A stretch of DNA of 64,000 nucleotides from Stomorhina lunata (lineage: Eukaryota > Arthropoda > Insecta > Diptera > Rhiniidae): positions 40,577,952 through 40,641,951 of the forward strand of contig OW121741.1 in NCBI GenBank assembly GCA_933228675.1. Reading direction: 5' to 3'. The notes beneath the pieces are model-generated. The model was not told the DNA's origin and did not search any database. It worked only from the letters and a program-made list of their open reading frames with translations. Within the stretch, counting starts at the first letter, position 1; the number at the start of each line of letters is the position of its first letter. The translations under genes and the position numbers were made by a program. Shown in pieces: positions 23,433 to 35,399 of this stretch.

Positions 23433-26400
23433 TTTTTTGGCTTGATGTCGGATTTCTGACGTTGTTTTCGTTTGTATCTTTAGCACATGCTAAATAACTG
23501 AAATCCTGTAAGCTCGAATATAAAGTAGTCGATGTTGCCACCCAAAAAAAAAAAAAACTAACAAAAAAAGGGAAAATATTTGTTTAAGTGCGCCATCAGC
23601 AACTATGTAACAATAACACAATGCCACGGCAACAACTAATACGGGTACGGCAGCAGCAGTTGCAACAGCAACGGGAATTTTTCCCAGTTATGTTTTTTTC
23701 TTTTTTGGAATGAAATTGTACTTGGCAAGTGTCAAAGTTTACTGTATATTATCGCATTCATTACATTGGCTGCAGGCCAGACATGAATGTCAGTCAGTCT
23801 GGTCTGGTCTGAACTGAACTAAAACACAAAATGAACTGAACCGAATCGAATCGAAACCAAGCAGACACCTTAACAACATACAACTAGAATGAAGCAGCAG
23901 CATTCCAACTGCAGCAACCAACAAAAAAAGAAACTATTTCTCTAGTTTGTTTATCCGTACTTCCCTTTCGTCTGAATTACATATATTTTTTTTTGTCAGT
24001 TTTCGGAACTTTTTGCATGCCAGTACATACTATTTCGTAGTAAACTAACAAATACCAAACAGTCAGCCAAGCCAACCCACCAACAGCCAACAGGAGCTAC
24101 GGAATTTAAGCAGTAGCAGCAACAGCAGCAAAAAAAAGTAGCACTTGGCAATGATATTACACTGCGTCATTTTTTGTTGGTCTTGCTTCTTTTTAGGAGT
24201 CCAATGTTTATGAGGTGTTCAAGGGCAGTTTTGTGACTTGATGTTTTCTCATAATGCACCTTTAAATAGAGATTCTTCCTGTTTTGAATTTTTGCTACCT
24301 CAGCTTTTTTTTCCATTTTTTTAACATCGTGTCCGGTGTAACGGCAAAAAGGAAACTAGCAATTTGCAACAACCTGTGAGTTGTTTTGGCACACTGAGAA
24401 AAAATATTTGAACATCAATTAAAACAATTGAACTTTATAAGCTTTAGCATTGCAATTCTTCTTGAGTAATGACTTCTACAAGGCATCAGGAAATTCATGT
24501 TCCTATAGGTTTCTAAAGTTTATATCGGAAATATGTTACAAAGGAATATACCCCCATTCTTTTTATCTGGGGTATAGAAATAGACTTCTGTCAATTGGTC
24601 ACAAGAAATGCGATGGAAGAGCTATAAAAATGTTTCCAAAAGAACAAGTAGTTGACTGTATAGATCCTTTAAGACGAGAAGACCCCAACATTAGTCTTTT
24701 CGAAATAACTAGACCTGCCTTAATCGTATCATTGGAGCATACACATTATAAAGGGACTTCTTCAGCAAGCAAAACATCTAGTTAATGGATCATACTCTAT
24801 TTATTTAATCGTGATATGGCAGGACTAACGCCTTTTCTTTCATATTTTGTATGTTAAGACAAAAAATGTAAAATATTATTTATGTAACACTTTTCCAATG
24901 TTACCCAAACACTTACAAAGTGCTGCGTTTTTAGCTTTACAAAATAACAACATTTTATCTCTCTTAACATGTGTACATCTGTCGTTTTTATATGTTCAAC
25001 GATTTAACATGGGTCAAGCGATTTTACTCGCATATTTATTTGCCTGCGTAACAGTCTCAAAAAAATTTCACCAATAACAAAAGTATAGTACACTCACCCC
25101 CTAAACAAATCGTTACACTTTTACACTTTTTAGTGCGATATTTTTAGAAAAAAACAACATATTATTTTTTTAAAGTGTTACACTTTTTTAAGAATAGAAC
25201 ACAAAAAAGTTAAAAGGGTAAAAAAGTGCAACCTTTATTTTAGAAAATGCTATAAGTGATATATGTTTTGTTTAAAGTAAGTTTAGAACTCAATTTTATT
25301 TTGTTTAACAAAATTCGACGTGGATTATCTCAACAAGAATGTCTCGATGGATTCAGTACCTCGTTTCTGAATTTCTCGCGTTGAGTAATTTCTCACATCG
25401 CACAGTGAAAATATGCAAAAAGCAATGTTAGTTGAAACGATTAGTTGGCAACACACATTATTTTTATAACAATATCACTGTTCGATGTGATAAATAACTC
25501 GATGCGGGAAATACAGAAACTAGGCACAGGCTATATAGCATCGAGAAACACAGTATATTGTTGGTAAAGTCGATTAAATCGTGGTTGTAGTTTCGTCGCA
25601 TACGAAGGTAGACCAAGATCTGTTGTTGCACCACAAAATATCGGTCGGATGAAAAAGAAAGAAAATGATTCGGTTATGCTGCTTGAAAAGATCAATCGAC
25701 CGTTAGGCTATTCTAAGATCCTCCCCTTTTCTTCGGCCGAATGAACTTATTACCGAAGACAAATCATGTTCTAATGTCAATGATATACTTATACTTCTCA
25801 TCAAACAAATACATCGAATTGATGACTCATGCTCCGCAAAGTCCTGAATTAACACCTATGACTTCCTCTTGTTTCCGATATCAGATATCCTATTAAGATT
25901 CCCAATCCGTTAACCAGTTATTGAGATATTTTAAAACATACACAAAATTTGTTTACAGTTTAATTTCATATAAAAAAATATTAAATTTGTATAAAAAATT
26001 CGAATTCTTTTTTTATTTTTCTGGGACTGGTCAACCGGTTCAGAATAGCTTATTTTAAACAAAAAAGTGTAGTTTTTACATTTAACAATCCAAAAATAAA
26101 ATTAAATTGCTGTTCTGAAAACTACACGTTCAAAACTGAAAAAATTTTAAATTTTGCGTTTGATGCTGAATCCCAACAGCGTTCGTGCTGTTATACTTAA
26201 ACGAAAGCTAAACTTCTGAAGATTTCAGAACCTAGAAAATATTGAAGATGTGCAAGCACCACTTTACACTAGTCAACAAAATATTATAAAAAGCTATGTT
26301 TCTAGCAAAAACATAAAATGCTCAATATCTCGAAAACTAGACGTGACTGACGAGCGTTTTAATGAAGACGAATGTTTAATTCATAATTGGAAAGTATAGT

Positions 26401-26945
26401 TCTTGTACAACAATTTTGTCAATCAGTGGTTTTAAAACCCAATTATTTTGTATAAAAATTTTGTGAGTTGATAAAGAAAAATCGCTGTAACTTCAGAACC
26501 CGTAGTCAGCAGATAACTACATTTTCACTAAATAAAGTCAACTTAGTTGCCCATTTACTGCAAAAAAATATGGAAATTAAAAAGTCCGTTTCTGAAGGTG
26601 TTTAAAACTTATGGACGTTTTTCATAATAAAGATCCTTAAGAACGGATAATATATACATTTTATTCTAAGAATAAAATAATATAAAAGATAACGAGTTCA
26701 GAAGTAATTGAGTCGTAAACATTCCCAATTTTTCGCAAATAATACCCGAGATGTCCAATTTTTTGAGCCTATAGAATCTAAACAATATAAGATATGATGC
26801 GGGTTTTCGCTGCATAGTATCCGGAGACAAAAGGAGAATATAAATTTTGAGTTTAAACGAAATCGAAGAGATTCAAATAATAAATTTCTAATTTTGAAAC
26901 GAAAATTTTCAAAAAAATATCGTATGTAAGAAATTTTCAGAAGAT
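23433..26945. other. Mostly single-copy DNA, no confirmed gene
   Basis: About 3.5 kb with little similarity to the rest of the window. From 23600 to 24140 it is rich in CAGCAG and CAACAA words, like fly regulatory or intronic DNA. An open frame of 111 codons at 24450-24785 lacks motifs I know. This is the best place here for host regulatory or intronic sequence, but nothing proves it. Confidence 0.4.
25320..25880 (+). pseudogene. Possible decayed Tc1/mariner-type transposase
   Basis: Frame-shifting translation gives YEGRPRSVVAPQNIGRMKKK near 25600, like the GRPR hinge of Tc1/mariner proteins, and HAPQSPELTPM near 25840, like their third catalytic motif. Spacing is short and stops are many. 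Could be chance. Confidence 0.3.
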
Positions 26946-27651
26946 ACCCAGCAAAACTTTGGTAATGGCAAGTACTCTGATAACTGGTTACCTTGTAACG
27001 ACTACAACATACCATCCGAATAAATAATAAGTTATTACAGAAGTACTTATTTGTAATTAAGATGGTAATTTAAACTGAATGGCCCCGGTTCAAATCCCAC
27101 TAAGGGCAACAATTTTTTTTAGTTTTTTTTTTTTTATTAAAAGAGTCTTTTTAAATGATTTTTGAATTTTAAGAACTTAAATATTATCTTCTGTAAAAAA
27201 AATTTGTAAAACTAACTCACGTTAATGAAAAAATACCATCATCAGTCAATTTTGATTATGTGGGGGATGTTGAATACCAAACACGATTCTAATTGGTCTT
27301 AATTTTGTAAGCCCAACTTATCTGGGTCATCCTTCATCTCAACTGTGGACACACACCTCCTCATGGAGATAGTTTAACACCCATTATTTAATATTGTGAG
27401 TTAACATGTTCCGAGAGTTGTCCCATAAGATCGATAAAAATGGGTTAGGATTACGGGCTAGTAACCCTCTCTTGAAAAAAAATACAATGAAGAGGATAAA
27501 ATTAGAATTGAAATGTCCCACTACCTAATGTTAGAGAAGGATGTCCGAAACTTCGATAGAAAGACCAAGTAGAGGAACATTTTTCAAAGCTTGGCCTATA
27601 AAATTGGAAAATATTCGCACAAGATCGAAATCCATGGAATTCTAAAATATG

Positions 27652-28033
27652 CTTATAGAAAAATTTTGATGAAATTTTTCTTATAGAAAAATTTTGATGA
27701 AATTTTTCTTATAGAAAAATTTTGATGAAATTTTTCTTATAAAAAAATTTTGATGAAATTTTTCTTATAAAAAAATGTTGATGAAATTTTTCTCATAGAA
27801 AAATTTTATTGAAATTTTTCTTATCGAAAAATTTTGATGAAATTTTTCTTATCGAAAAATTTTGATGAAACTTTTCTTTTAAAAAAAATATTGATTAAAT
27901 TTTCTTATGAAAAAAATATTGATGAAATTTTTCTTATAAAAAAATGTTGATGAAATTTTTCTCATAGAAAAATTTTGTTGAAATTTTTCTTATCGAAAAA
28001 TTTTGATGAAATTTTTCTTATAGAAAAATTTTA
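27652..28033 (+). repeat. 28-bp minisatellite inside R3
   Basis: About 13-14 units of a block such as GAAAAATTTTGATGAAATTT plus TTCTTATA, each with an internal near-palindrome. Other R3 copies read straight through here ('atatgctcggactttgacc'). Confidence 0.9.
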
Positions 28034-28298
28034 CAACCTTGACAGGTTGTAACATTTAAGTAAGTAAGAGTCAATCTTATGTAAAAACTTATACAAAAAA
28101 GAAGATTTAAATTGTTTAAGTTTTAAAATAATTTTAAAAAAGTTTTAAAATAATTACAAAAAATCGTATAAAAATATTTTTCCAAAAATTACAACAAAGC
28201 AAAAAAAGCAGGGAAAAACAAAGTAATTTTCACATGATTTTGGATCTAAAAATAAAAATTGTTTATATTAATTATAAACTGCTAAGTTTTCAACATAT

Positions 28299-28365
28299 GA
28301 AGTAGCTCAGTGGAAGAGTCTCTGCCTAGCAGTCGGAGGGTCTGGGTTCGAGCCCCCATGGGATC
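28299..28365 (+). other. tRNA-like sequence inside R3 copy 2
   Basis: Same A and B boxes as in copy 1, here on the plus strand. Acceptor stem absent. Confidence 0.6.
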
Positions 28366-28749
28366 ATAAAAAAAATTTTGTATTTCGTTTAAAAATATAT
28401 GTTTTTAATAAAACAACAACAAAAAAGTTGTTGCCGTTGTTGTTGTTGCTTTCAAATTGCTTACCCAAGTCACTGCTTTTCTGCAATTGGTAAGTACTTG
28501 CCTCCAATGACATCCCCATGTTAATGTAATGACTTAAACAGCGAATGAGTAAGTAGTTCGTGTTCAATAGTTTAACTGTTTAACTCATTATTTGGTAATG
28601 AAAAGTTTTACTGGGATACTTATCAATAAGTTTTGTTTTTTCTATAAAAAAATATCACTGTGAATTTTAATCATTTCGAGGATCAGATCTTATATATTCT
28701 AAACACAATTCGTGAAGTGATTCAATCACATTTGTATGCGTTATAAACT

Positions 28750-28789
28750 TCTTCTGTTACCCTTGACTCCCAGTGGAGCATAGGGGTTC
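28750..28789 (-). mobile_element. 40-bp LINE 3' end insertion
   Basis: The reverse complement reads CTCCACTGGGAGTCAAGG and then GTAACAGAAGA, the same 3' terminus as the RTE-like elements ending near 60717 and 61806. Perfect CGTTATAAACT duplications flank it (28739-28749 and 28790-28800). It is an extreme 5'-truncated insertion. Confidence 0.85.
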
Positions 28790-28800
28790 CGTTATAAACT

Positions 28801-29788
28801 GAAATTCTTCAAATCTTAAACTTTAATTGAAATTTTTTCTCTGCGTGTTGTTGCAACTTTAGCAGCTGTTTTTTTTATATTTTATTCCAGAGCATTTTTA
28901 ATAAACTTTCTATAGTTTTAGTTACCGGCCATATTTTGTTCGAGAGAAAAAATAAACTTTAAAATTTATGCACTTAAACATTTCAGCAAAAAGGAAAAAC
29001 TAAAAAAAATATCATTTGTTTGCGTGAAAAATATTCGTAGTTTAACTCGGTCAAATTGTAAAAAGTAGCTTCACAAACAAAAACTAACAAAAAAAAAAAA
29101 AAAAGTTGAATGACTCTTTCGGTTTTTATTTACTACAAGAACATAAGAGGAGTTGGAAAAGTTTTTAGGTAAAATTGAAAAAGTTTAAAAATGTGCAGCT
29201 GGTATTAGATTATTTCTATTGTCTCTACACAAATTATGTGATATTATCAATTTATTTTTGTTGAAATTTTTTGTATTTATTTCAAAAAAAAAAAAAAAAA
29301 AATATGAAAACAAAAACAACTAAAAGTTGTAAAACTAATTTAGTCAAGCAGAGTTTTACATAGAGTTAAAGTTAAATGTTATCAGTTGTAAACAGTTTAA
29401 ATGAACATACAAGAGTTTTACTAAGAGTTTATTTTAATTCTCGAAAGTAAAAAAAGTGCAGAATTGAATAGAATATGTAGTTGTTAGTTAGAAGTTTTGA
29501 TTTGATTTAGTTTTTGGAAATTTAAATCAAATCACGGTCAGGTGGACATCTTGCTCTTCCATGAAACACATGAGATGTCTTATTTGAAAGCTTTCAACTG
29601 AAGCAAGTTAATGTCCAGAAAGTCATTTCAAAATCATTTATATGCCATTTGTAGGCTTCATATTTAAAATTGTATAAAGGCTTTATTCTAAAATTTGTTG
29701 AACACTTCAAAAGATGTACCGGAAGAAAATTTGGATTGCCTTATATTATATTAACGAGATGGCTTAGCAGTTTACAGGAATTTTTTTC
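28801..29788. other. Unassigned AT-rich DNA
   Basis: Poly-A and poly-T runs and no gene seen. Confidence 0.4.
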
Positions 29789-29952
29789 TTTGATTTCAAA
29801 TGGTTTTCAACGGAATATTGTGACGCTATGTCTAAAATTTTTGTTCTGAAAATTTGAGCCAAATTGGACAACGTTCTATGGGCACGCATCGGGTCCAAAT
29901 TTTAAGAGCCCATTTGTATGGGGAAAAATGGGTAATTTTTTTATTTTTTAAA
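29789..29952 (+). repeat. R5 repeat, copy 2
   Basis: Matches 15080-15245 as described there. Confidence 0.65.
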
Positions 29953-30329
29953 AATTTCAATCAAAGTTAAGTTTTACAAGAAAAAATAATGGAATGTTAA
30001 AGAAAACTAACACAGATTTATTTCAAATAGTCAAAAACAAAAATTCCTTATGTAGTTTTGGACATGGCAAAAAAATTGTAAAGTATAACCGTTCTCTCTT
30101 ACAAAAAAAATTTTTGAAGTAAATGCGAAATATTTGAAATATGTTTTTTGTAAACAGTTATAAAAGTCGTTGCCACATGTGAGAAATGGGAATATTATTA
30201 TCAGGAAATTTTGAACGTATAATGTGTAATGTGTTGTAAACATTTCGTTAAAACTTATTTTATAAAGTTTAGCGGATCCTGTACAAGGAAAAAAAAGACT
30301 TGAGACAATTCAATTTTGTCATTATATAT

Positions 30330-31634
30330 CCCAGCAAAACTTTGGTAATGGCAAGTACTCTGATAACTGGTTACCTTGTAACGACTACAACATACCATCC
30401 GAATAAATAATAAGTTATTACAGAAGTACTTATTTGTAATTAAGGTGGTAATTTAAACTGAATGGCCCCGGTTCAAATCCCACCAAGGGCAACAATTTTT
30501 TTTAGTTTTTTTTTTATTAAAAGAGTCTTTTTAAATGATTTTTGAATTTTAAGAACTTAAATATTATCTTCTGTAAAAAAAATTTGAAAAACTAACTCAC
30601 ATTAATGAAAAAATACCATCATGAGTCAATTTTGATTATGTAGGGGATGTTGAATACCAAACACGATTCTAATTGGTCTTAACTTGGTAAGCCCAACTTA
30701 TCTGGGTCATCCTTCATCTCAATTGTGGACACACACCTCCTCATGGTATCACCCGGGGAGCTAGTTTAACACCCATTAATATTGTGAGCTAACATGTTCC
30801 GAGAGTTGTCCCATAAGATCGATTAAAATGGGTTAGGATTACGGGCTAGTAACCCTCTCTTGAAAAAAAAATACAATGAAGTGGATAAAATTAGAATTGA
30901 AATGTCCCACTATCTAATGTTAGAGGAGGATGTCCGAAACTTCGATAGAAAGAACAAGTAGAGGAACATTCTTCAAAGCTTGGCCTATAAAATTGGAGAA
31001 AATTCGCACAAGTTCGAAATCCATGGAATTCTAAAATATGCTCGGACTTTGACCTTAACAGATTGTAACATTTAAGTAAGTAAGAGTCAATCTTATGTAA
31101 AAACTTATACAAAAAAGAAGATTTAAATTGTTTAAATTTTAAAATAATTTTAAAAAAGTTTTAAAATAATTACAAAAAATCGTATAAAAATATTTTTCCA
31201 AAAATTACAACAAAGCAAAAAAAAAAGCAGGGAAAAACAAAGTTATTTTCACATGATTTTGGATCTAAAAATAAAAATTGTTTATATTAATTATAAGCTG
31301 ATAAGTTCCCAACATATGAAGTAGCTCAGTGGAAGAGTCTCTGCCTAGCAGTCGGAGGGTCTGGGTTCGAGCCCCCGTGGGATCATAAAAAAAATTTTGT
31401 ATTTCGTTTAAAAATATATGTTTTTAATAAAACAACAACAAAAAAGTTGTTGCTGTTGTTGTTGTTGCTTTCAAATTGCTTACCCAAGTCATTACTTTTC
31501 TGCAATTGGTAAGTACTTGCCTCCAATGACATCCCCATGTTAATGTAATGACTTAAACAGCGAATGAGTAAGTAGTTCGTGTTCAATAGTTTAACTGTTT
31601 AACTCATTATTTGGTAATGAAAAGTTTTACTGGG
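30330..31634 (-). mobile_element. R3 element, copy 3
   Basis: Inverted ends as in other copies, AT on both sides, 1305 bp. Close to copy 1 in sequence; keeps the tRNA-like block and both short open frames. Confidence 0.78.
31318..31384 (+). other. tRNA-like sequence inside R3 copy 3
   Basis: A box TAGCTCAGTGG and B box GGGTTCGAGCCC retained. Confidence 0.6.
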
Positions 31635-31970
31635 ATTTAAAGTATTTTTGTGTAACATATTTTTTTATAATTTATGTTACAGTTTCTTCAGTTTTTTTTT
31701 TGGGATTGAAAATTTAATTTTCACCAAAATTTTATTTAAAAAACGTATCTTCAGATATGTTCTTATAGATAGATTTTGGTGTGATCTTTTATAGTATGAG
31801 AATAATGGGCTTTTTAAATTTCAAAAATTATACGGCATAACTTTAGAAGTTTATATCCGATATAAGCAGGTATATCAAACAAAAGCTACTGAAAGTATCA
31901 TTCAAATGATATACATTCTTCCGATTTATAAAGATTATGAGCTCATATACTCAAAACTTATTTTTACAAC

Positions 31971-33236
31971 CCACTTTGTTTATAAAAATGAGCATATCTT
32001 AAAATAATATAGACATAAGTATGGTCTTTTATAAAGGGTGTTTTCTTTTATAGGTATAGAACTTCGAATTGAAATAAAACACAAGAAAATCGTTTTAATG
32101 TCCATCGATTTGGCTTTATTGGAAGGATCATTTTATGCCATTAATGTTTAAATATGATTTCGGGCATATAGCCGCCGCGGCTGGCTCGAATAAAGCCAAT
32201 TCTACAGGTCCAATTTTCAACTACTTTTTCGAGCATATGGGGCCGTATGTTGGCAATAACGCCACGAATGTTGGCTTCCAAGTCCCCTAACGTTTCTGGT
32301 TTGTTGGCGTAGACGAGCGACTTCACATATCCCCAAAGAAAATAATCCAGTGGTGTCAAATCGCACGATCTTGGTGGCAAATTGACAGGTCCATTCCGCG
32401 AAATTATGCGCTCATCGAATGTTTCCTTCAATAAATCAATTGTGACGTGCGCTGTGTGGCATGTAGCGCCGTCTTGTTGGAACCACAACTCATCCACATT
32501 CATGCCATCCAATTGGGGAACAAAACAGACGGTTATCATGGCTCTATACCGGTCTCCATTTATGGTAACTGACTCTCCAGCATTATTTCGGAAGAAGTAT
32601 GGCCCACTTTGTTTATAAAAATGAGCATATCTTAAAATAATATAGACATAAGTATGGTCTTTTATAAAGGGTGTTTTCTTTTATAGGTATAGAACTTCGA
32701 ATTGAAATAAAACACAAGAAAATCGTTTTAATGTCCATCGATTTGGCTTTATTGGAAGGATCATTTTATGCCATTAATGTTTAAATATGATTTCGGGCAT
32801 ATAGCCGCCGCGGCTGGCTCGAATAAAGCCAATTCTACAGGTCCAATTTTCAACTACTTTTTCGAGCATATGGGGCCGTATGTTGGCAATAACGCCACGA
32901 ATGTTGGCTTCCAAGTCCCCTAACGTTTCTGGTTTGTTGGCGTAGACGAGCGACTTCACATATCCCCAAAGAAAATAATCCAGTGGTGTCAAATCGCACG
33001 ATCTTGGTGGCAAATTGACAGGTCCATTCCGCGAAATTATGCGCTCATCGAATGTTTCCTTCAATAAATCAATTGTGACGTGCGCTGTGTGGCATGTAGC
33101 GCCGTCTTGTTGGAACCACAACTCATCCACATTCATGCCATCCAATTGGGGAACAAAACAGACGGTTATCATGGCTCTATACCGGTCTCCATTTATGGTA
33201 ACTGACTCTCCAGCATTATTTCGGAAGAAGTATGGC
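31971..33236. repeat. 633-bp exact tandem duplication
   Basis: Units 31971-32603 and 32604-33236 appear identical. Each holds 63 bp of flanking DNA plus the 3' part of a mariner element. The junction shares a short CCCA word. It is either a recent duplication or an assembly error. Confidence 0.9.
32034..32603 (-). mobile_element. Mariner DD41D, partial 3' copy produced by duplication
   Basis: It contains the right-hand ~570 bp of the element that is complete at 32667-33971, including the last ~130 codons with QQDGATCHTAH and PLDYFLWGY. It stops abruptly at the duplication junction. Confidence 0.88.
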
Positions 33237-33971
33237 CCAATGACTCCACCAGCCCATAGAGCACACTAAACAGTCAGTTTTTGTGGATGTAATGGCGTCT
33301 CAAGGGTCTCATGTGGATTCTCTTCACTCCAAATGCAGCAATTTTGCTTGTTGACGTAGCCATTCAACCAAAAATGAGCCTCATCACTGAACAAAATTTT
33401 GCGATGAAAATCAGCATCGAAATCAATCTCATTTTCGGCCCATACACCAAAATCACGACGCATGGCATGGTCTCGCGGCTTTAATTCTTGCACAAGCTGG
33501 ATCTTGTAAGGTCGCAAGCCAAAATCTTTGCTCAAAATCTTCCATAAAGTTGATGGACAAAGCTCCAATTGCTGTGCACGGTGGCGAATCGATTCATTCG
33601 GGTCCTCTTCAACACTTTGCTCTACAGCGGCAATTGTTTCTTCGGTGCGCACTGTTCGACGTCGCTGCGGATGCGTATTATCACATAGAGTAAACGTAGT
33701 GCGAAAACGATCCATGGTTAACCGAATTAATTGCTCTGATGGACGATTATGTCGACCATAAAATGGACGGAGCTTGCGGTAAACTTCGCGAACTGAACCA
33801 TTATTTCGGAAATAAATTTGCACGATTTGCAAGCGTTGTTCTTTTGTCAACCTGTTCATGATGAAATGGCAAACCAAACTAAATATTAATCACTTGACAG
33901 CTAACAAAATGGCCGCCAGTTAAAAAAGTGATGCCAACTTAAAGTTCTATACCTCAATAAAAAACACCCGA
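32667..33971 (-). mobile_element. Mariner DD41D, subfamily 2, full-length copy
   Basis: Inverted ends (AAGGGTGTTTTC and AAAAAACACCCGA) lie between TA dinucleotides (32665-32666 and 33972-33973). Outer repeats continue with GGTATAGAACTT in both arms. It carries a transposase gene with one stop. Confidence 0.9.
32774..33859 (-). pseudogene. DD41D mariner transposase, single nonsense codon
   Basis: The ATG at 33859-33857 starts MNRLTKEQRLQIVQIYF. All three catalytic Asp are present: FSDEAHF, QQDGATCHT and PLDYFLWG, the last two 41 residues apart. The only break is TAG in place of Trp at codon 198 (33268-33266), in the normally conserved TVWCALW. The span equals that of the open copy at 46276. 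A W-to-L change before PPRSCDL is another oddity. The upstream codons in the same frame lack an ATG. Confidence 0.88.
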
Positions 33972-33973
33972 TA

Positions 33974-34437
33974 TAATGAATTTTATACAGGATATAACAT
34001 AAACTACTTAGCTCTAGCATATGTAGCGTGTTAGTTATGACAGCGTAAAATTTTACTTTTATTGAGTTAGAGTTATATAATTATTTTTATTTTAATATTA
34101 TATATAAAATGTATGTATTTTTTTGTCTACATCTACAACGGAAGTCGGTAGTCGTGTGGCTATGTCGACGCTTAAAAAAATGATTTCTATTTGAATGAAT
34201 GTATTCTAATTTTAACAGGTTGTAGCCCGTAGCCTGAAGTCGTGATTGTGTTTATAGTATAACTTAAAACTTAAACCGCTGTACAGATCTTTCTAAGACC
34301 TAAACTCGATAAAAGCTTAAGACTTTATTTGTTAAGAAACACTACAAAATATTTATTTGTTAGAAAGTTAGAGTTTTGACCAATGAAAAACGATTCTGAA
34401 CCACTGTTATATTAGATATAATGTTCTGTCGATGTCT
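33974..34437. other. Unassigned AT-rich DNA
   Basis: No gene or shared repeat seen. Confidence 0.4.
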
Positions 34438-34486
34438 GTATATAAAACTAAGAGCGTGCAGCTTGCACGCTCTTAGTTTTATATAC
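34438..34486. other. Perfect 23-bp-arm palindrome
   Basis: The arms GTATATAAAACTAAGAGCGT(GCA) and their exact complement are separated by GCT only. No element ends or duplication seen around it. Confidence 0.95.
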
Positions 34487-35159
34487 ATATAAAACATTTA
34501 TATACATTTCCTGCGGATGGGGAAAGCTAATATTTTTATTGTATGTGAGTATTCTAAACAAAATAAGATACACATTTTCTATAAATTTATAAATAAATGG
34601 CGATGTTATTAACAAAGAAGGAAACGAAGTGAAAATACCCAAATTTGTATTTAAGCCATTTCCATTATTGGGGGTAACATGAGAGCTAGGGTTAAATGTA
34701 TACCGATTTTCTTGAAATTTAGCAATTTGATTACAGTTTTACAAAAAATATGTGTGTTTTTGTCTATATAAGGTAAATTAATTTTTTCTTAAAATATACC
34801 AAAATGTGTGGCCAAAATCTCAATTCAAGGATGTGAGACCAGAGGGCGAAGCCGACTACAAATTATCGGCGGCGGCGGCTGGAGAAAAATGGACCAGCGG
34901 CGGCTGTGCGCCGGCTTTAAGCCGAATACAAAAAGAAAAAATTCATGTTTTTTAAATAATTTATTTTTAAGGAAACAGAACAGAATATACATATATTTTT
35001 TCTTATTTTGGTGCACAAACAATTGCTTTTTGTTAGGATTTAGGGAAATTCTTTTTTGGTTTTCACAGTTGCCAGCGAATGAAAAAAAACCTTGGGTAAT
35101 TTTTTAACTCTTCCTTCTTTTTCAAAAGATCTTCATAATAGTCAACATCTGCATTAATC

Positions 35160-35374
35160 AATATATATTGGCTATAAAATCGCACTTGGTTCAGTTTTTT
35201 GAAGATAAAGGCCAGAAGTTCTATGAGCGTGGAATACTAAATTTGCCGGGAAGATGGCAAAAGGTTATCGAACAAAATGGCAATTATATATTTGATTAAA
35301 GTTCATTCTAAGTTTTATGAAAAATGCATTTACTTTCTTTTTAAAAATCCGCAATTAGTTTTTGGGCAACCCAA
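35160..35374 (+). pseudogene. Mariner (DD34D-like) C-terminal fragment nested in hAT
   Basis: The plus strand gives VQFFEDKGQKFYERGILNLP then GRWQKVIEQNGNYIFD and a stop, the classic end of mariner transposases. It is followed by a 3' end reading TTTTTGGGCAACCCAA before TA. This differs from the DD41D copies. The 5' side is truncated at an undefined point. Confidence 0.8.
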
Positions 35375-35399
35375 TATTTATTTATATTTATGTCATCAT

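Larger units (their letters stand above)
26946..28615 (-). mobile_element. R3 element, copy 2, with minisatellite insertion
   Basis: Ends CCCAGCAAAACTTTGGTAAT and TTTGGTAATGAAAAGTTTTACTGGG (shown in two parts) match the other copies inverted. ATA lies on both sides. It is ~360 bp longer than its relatives because of a 28-bp tandem array at 27652-28033. An internal stretch near 'ggagctagtttaacaccc' is also shortened. Confidence 0.75.

Noticed and set aside
24450..24785. 111-codon plus-strand frame as a host gene
   Set aside because: No recognisable domain, no codon bias I can see, no splice context; kept as unassigned.
27652..28033. CRISPR-like array of 28-bp units
   Set aside because: Units are contiguous without spacers and the DNA is eukaryotic; it is a minisatellite.
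33528..33761. 77-codon plus-strand frames opposite mariner transposases (also 46374 and 56515)
   Set aside because: Antisense shadows of the transposase coding strand.
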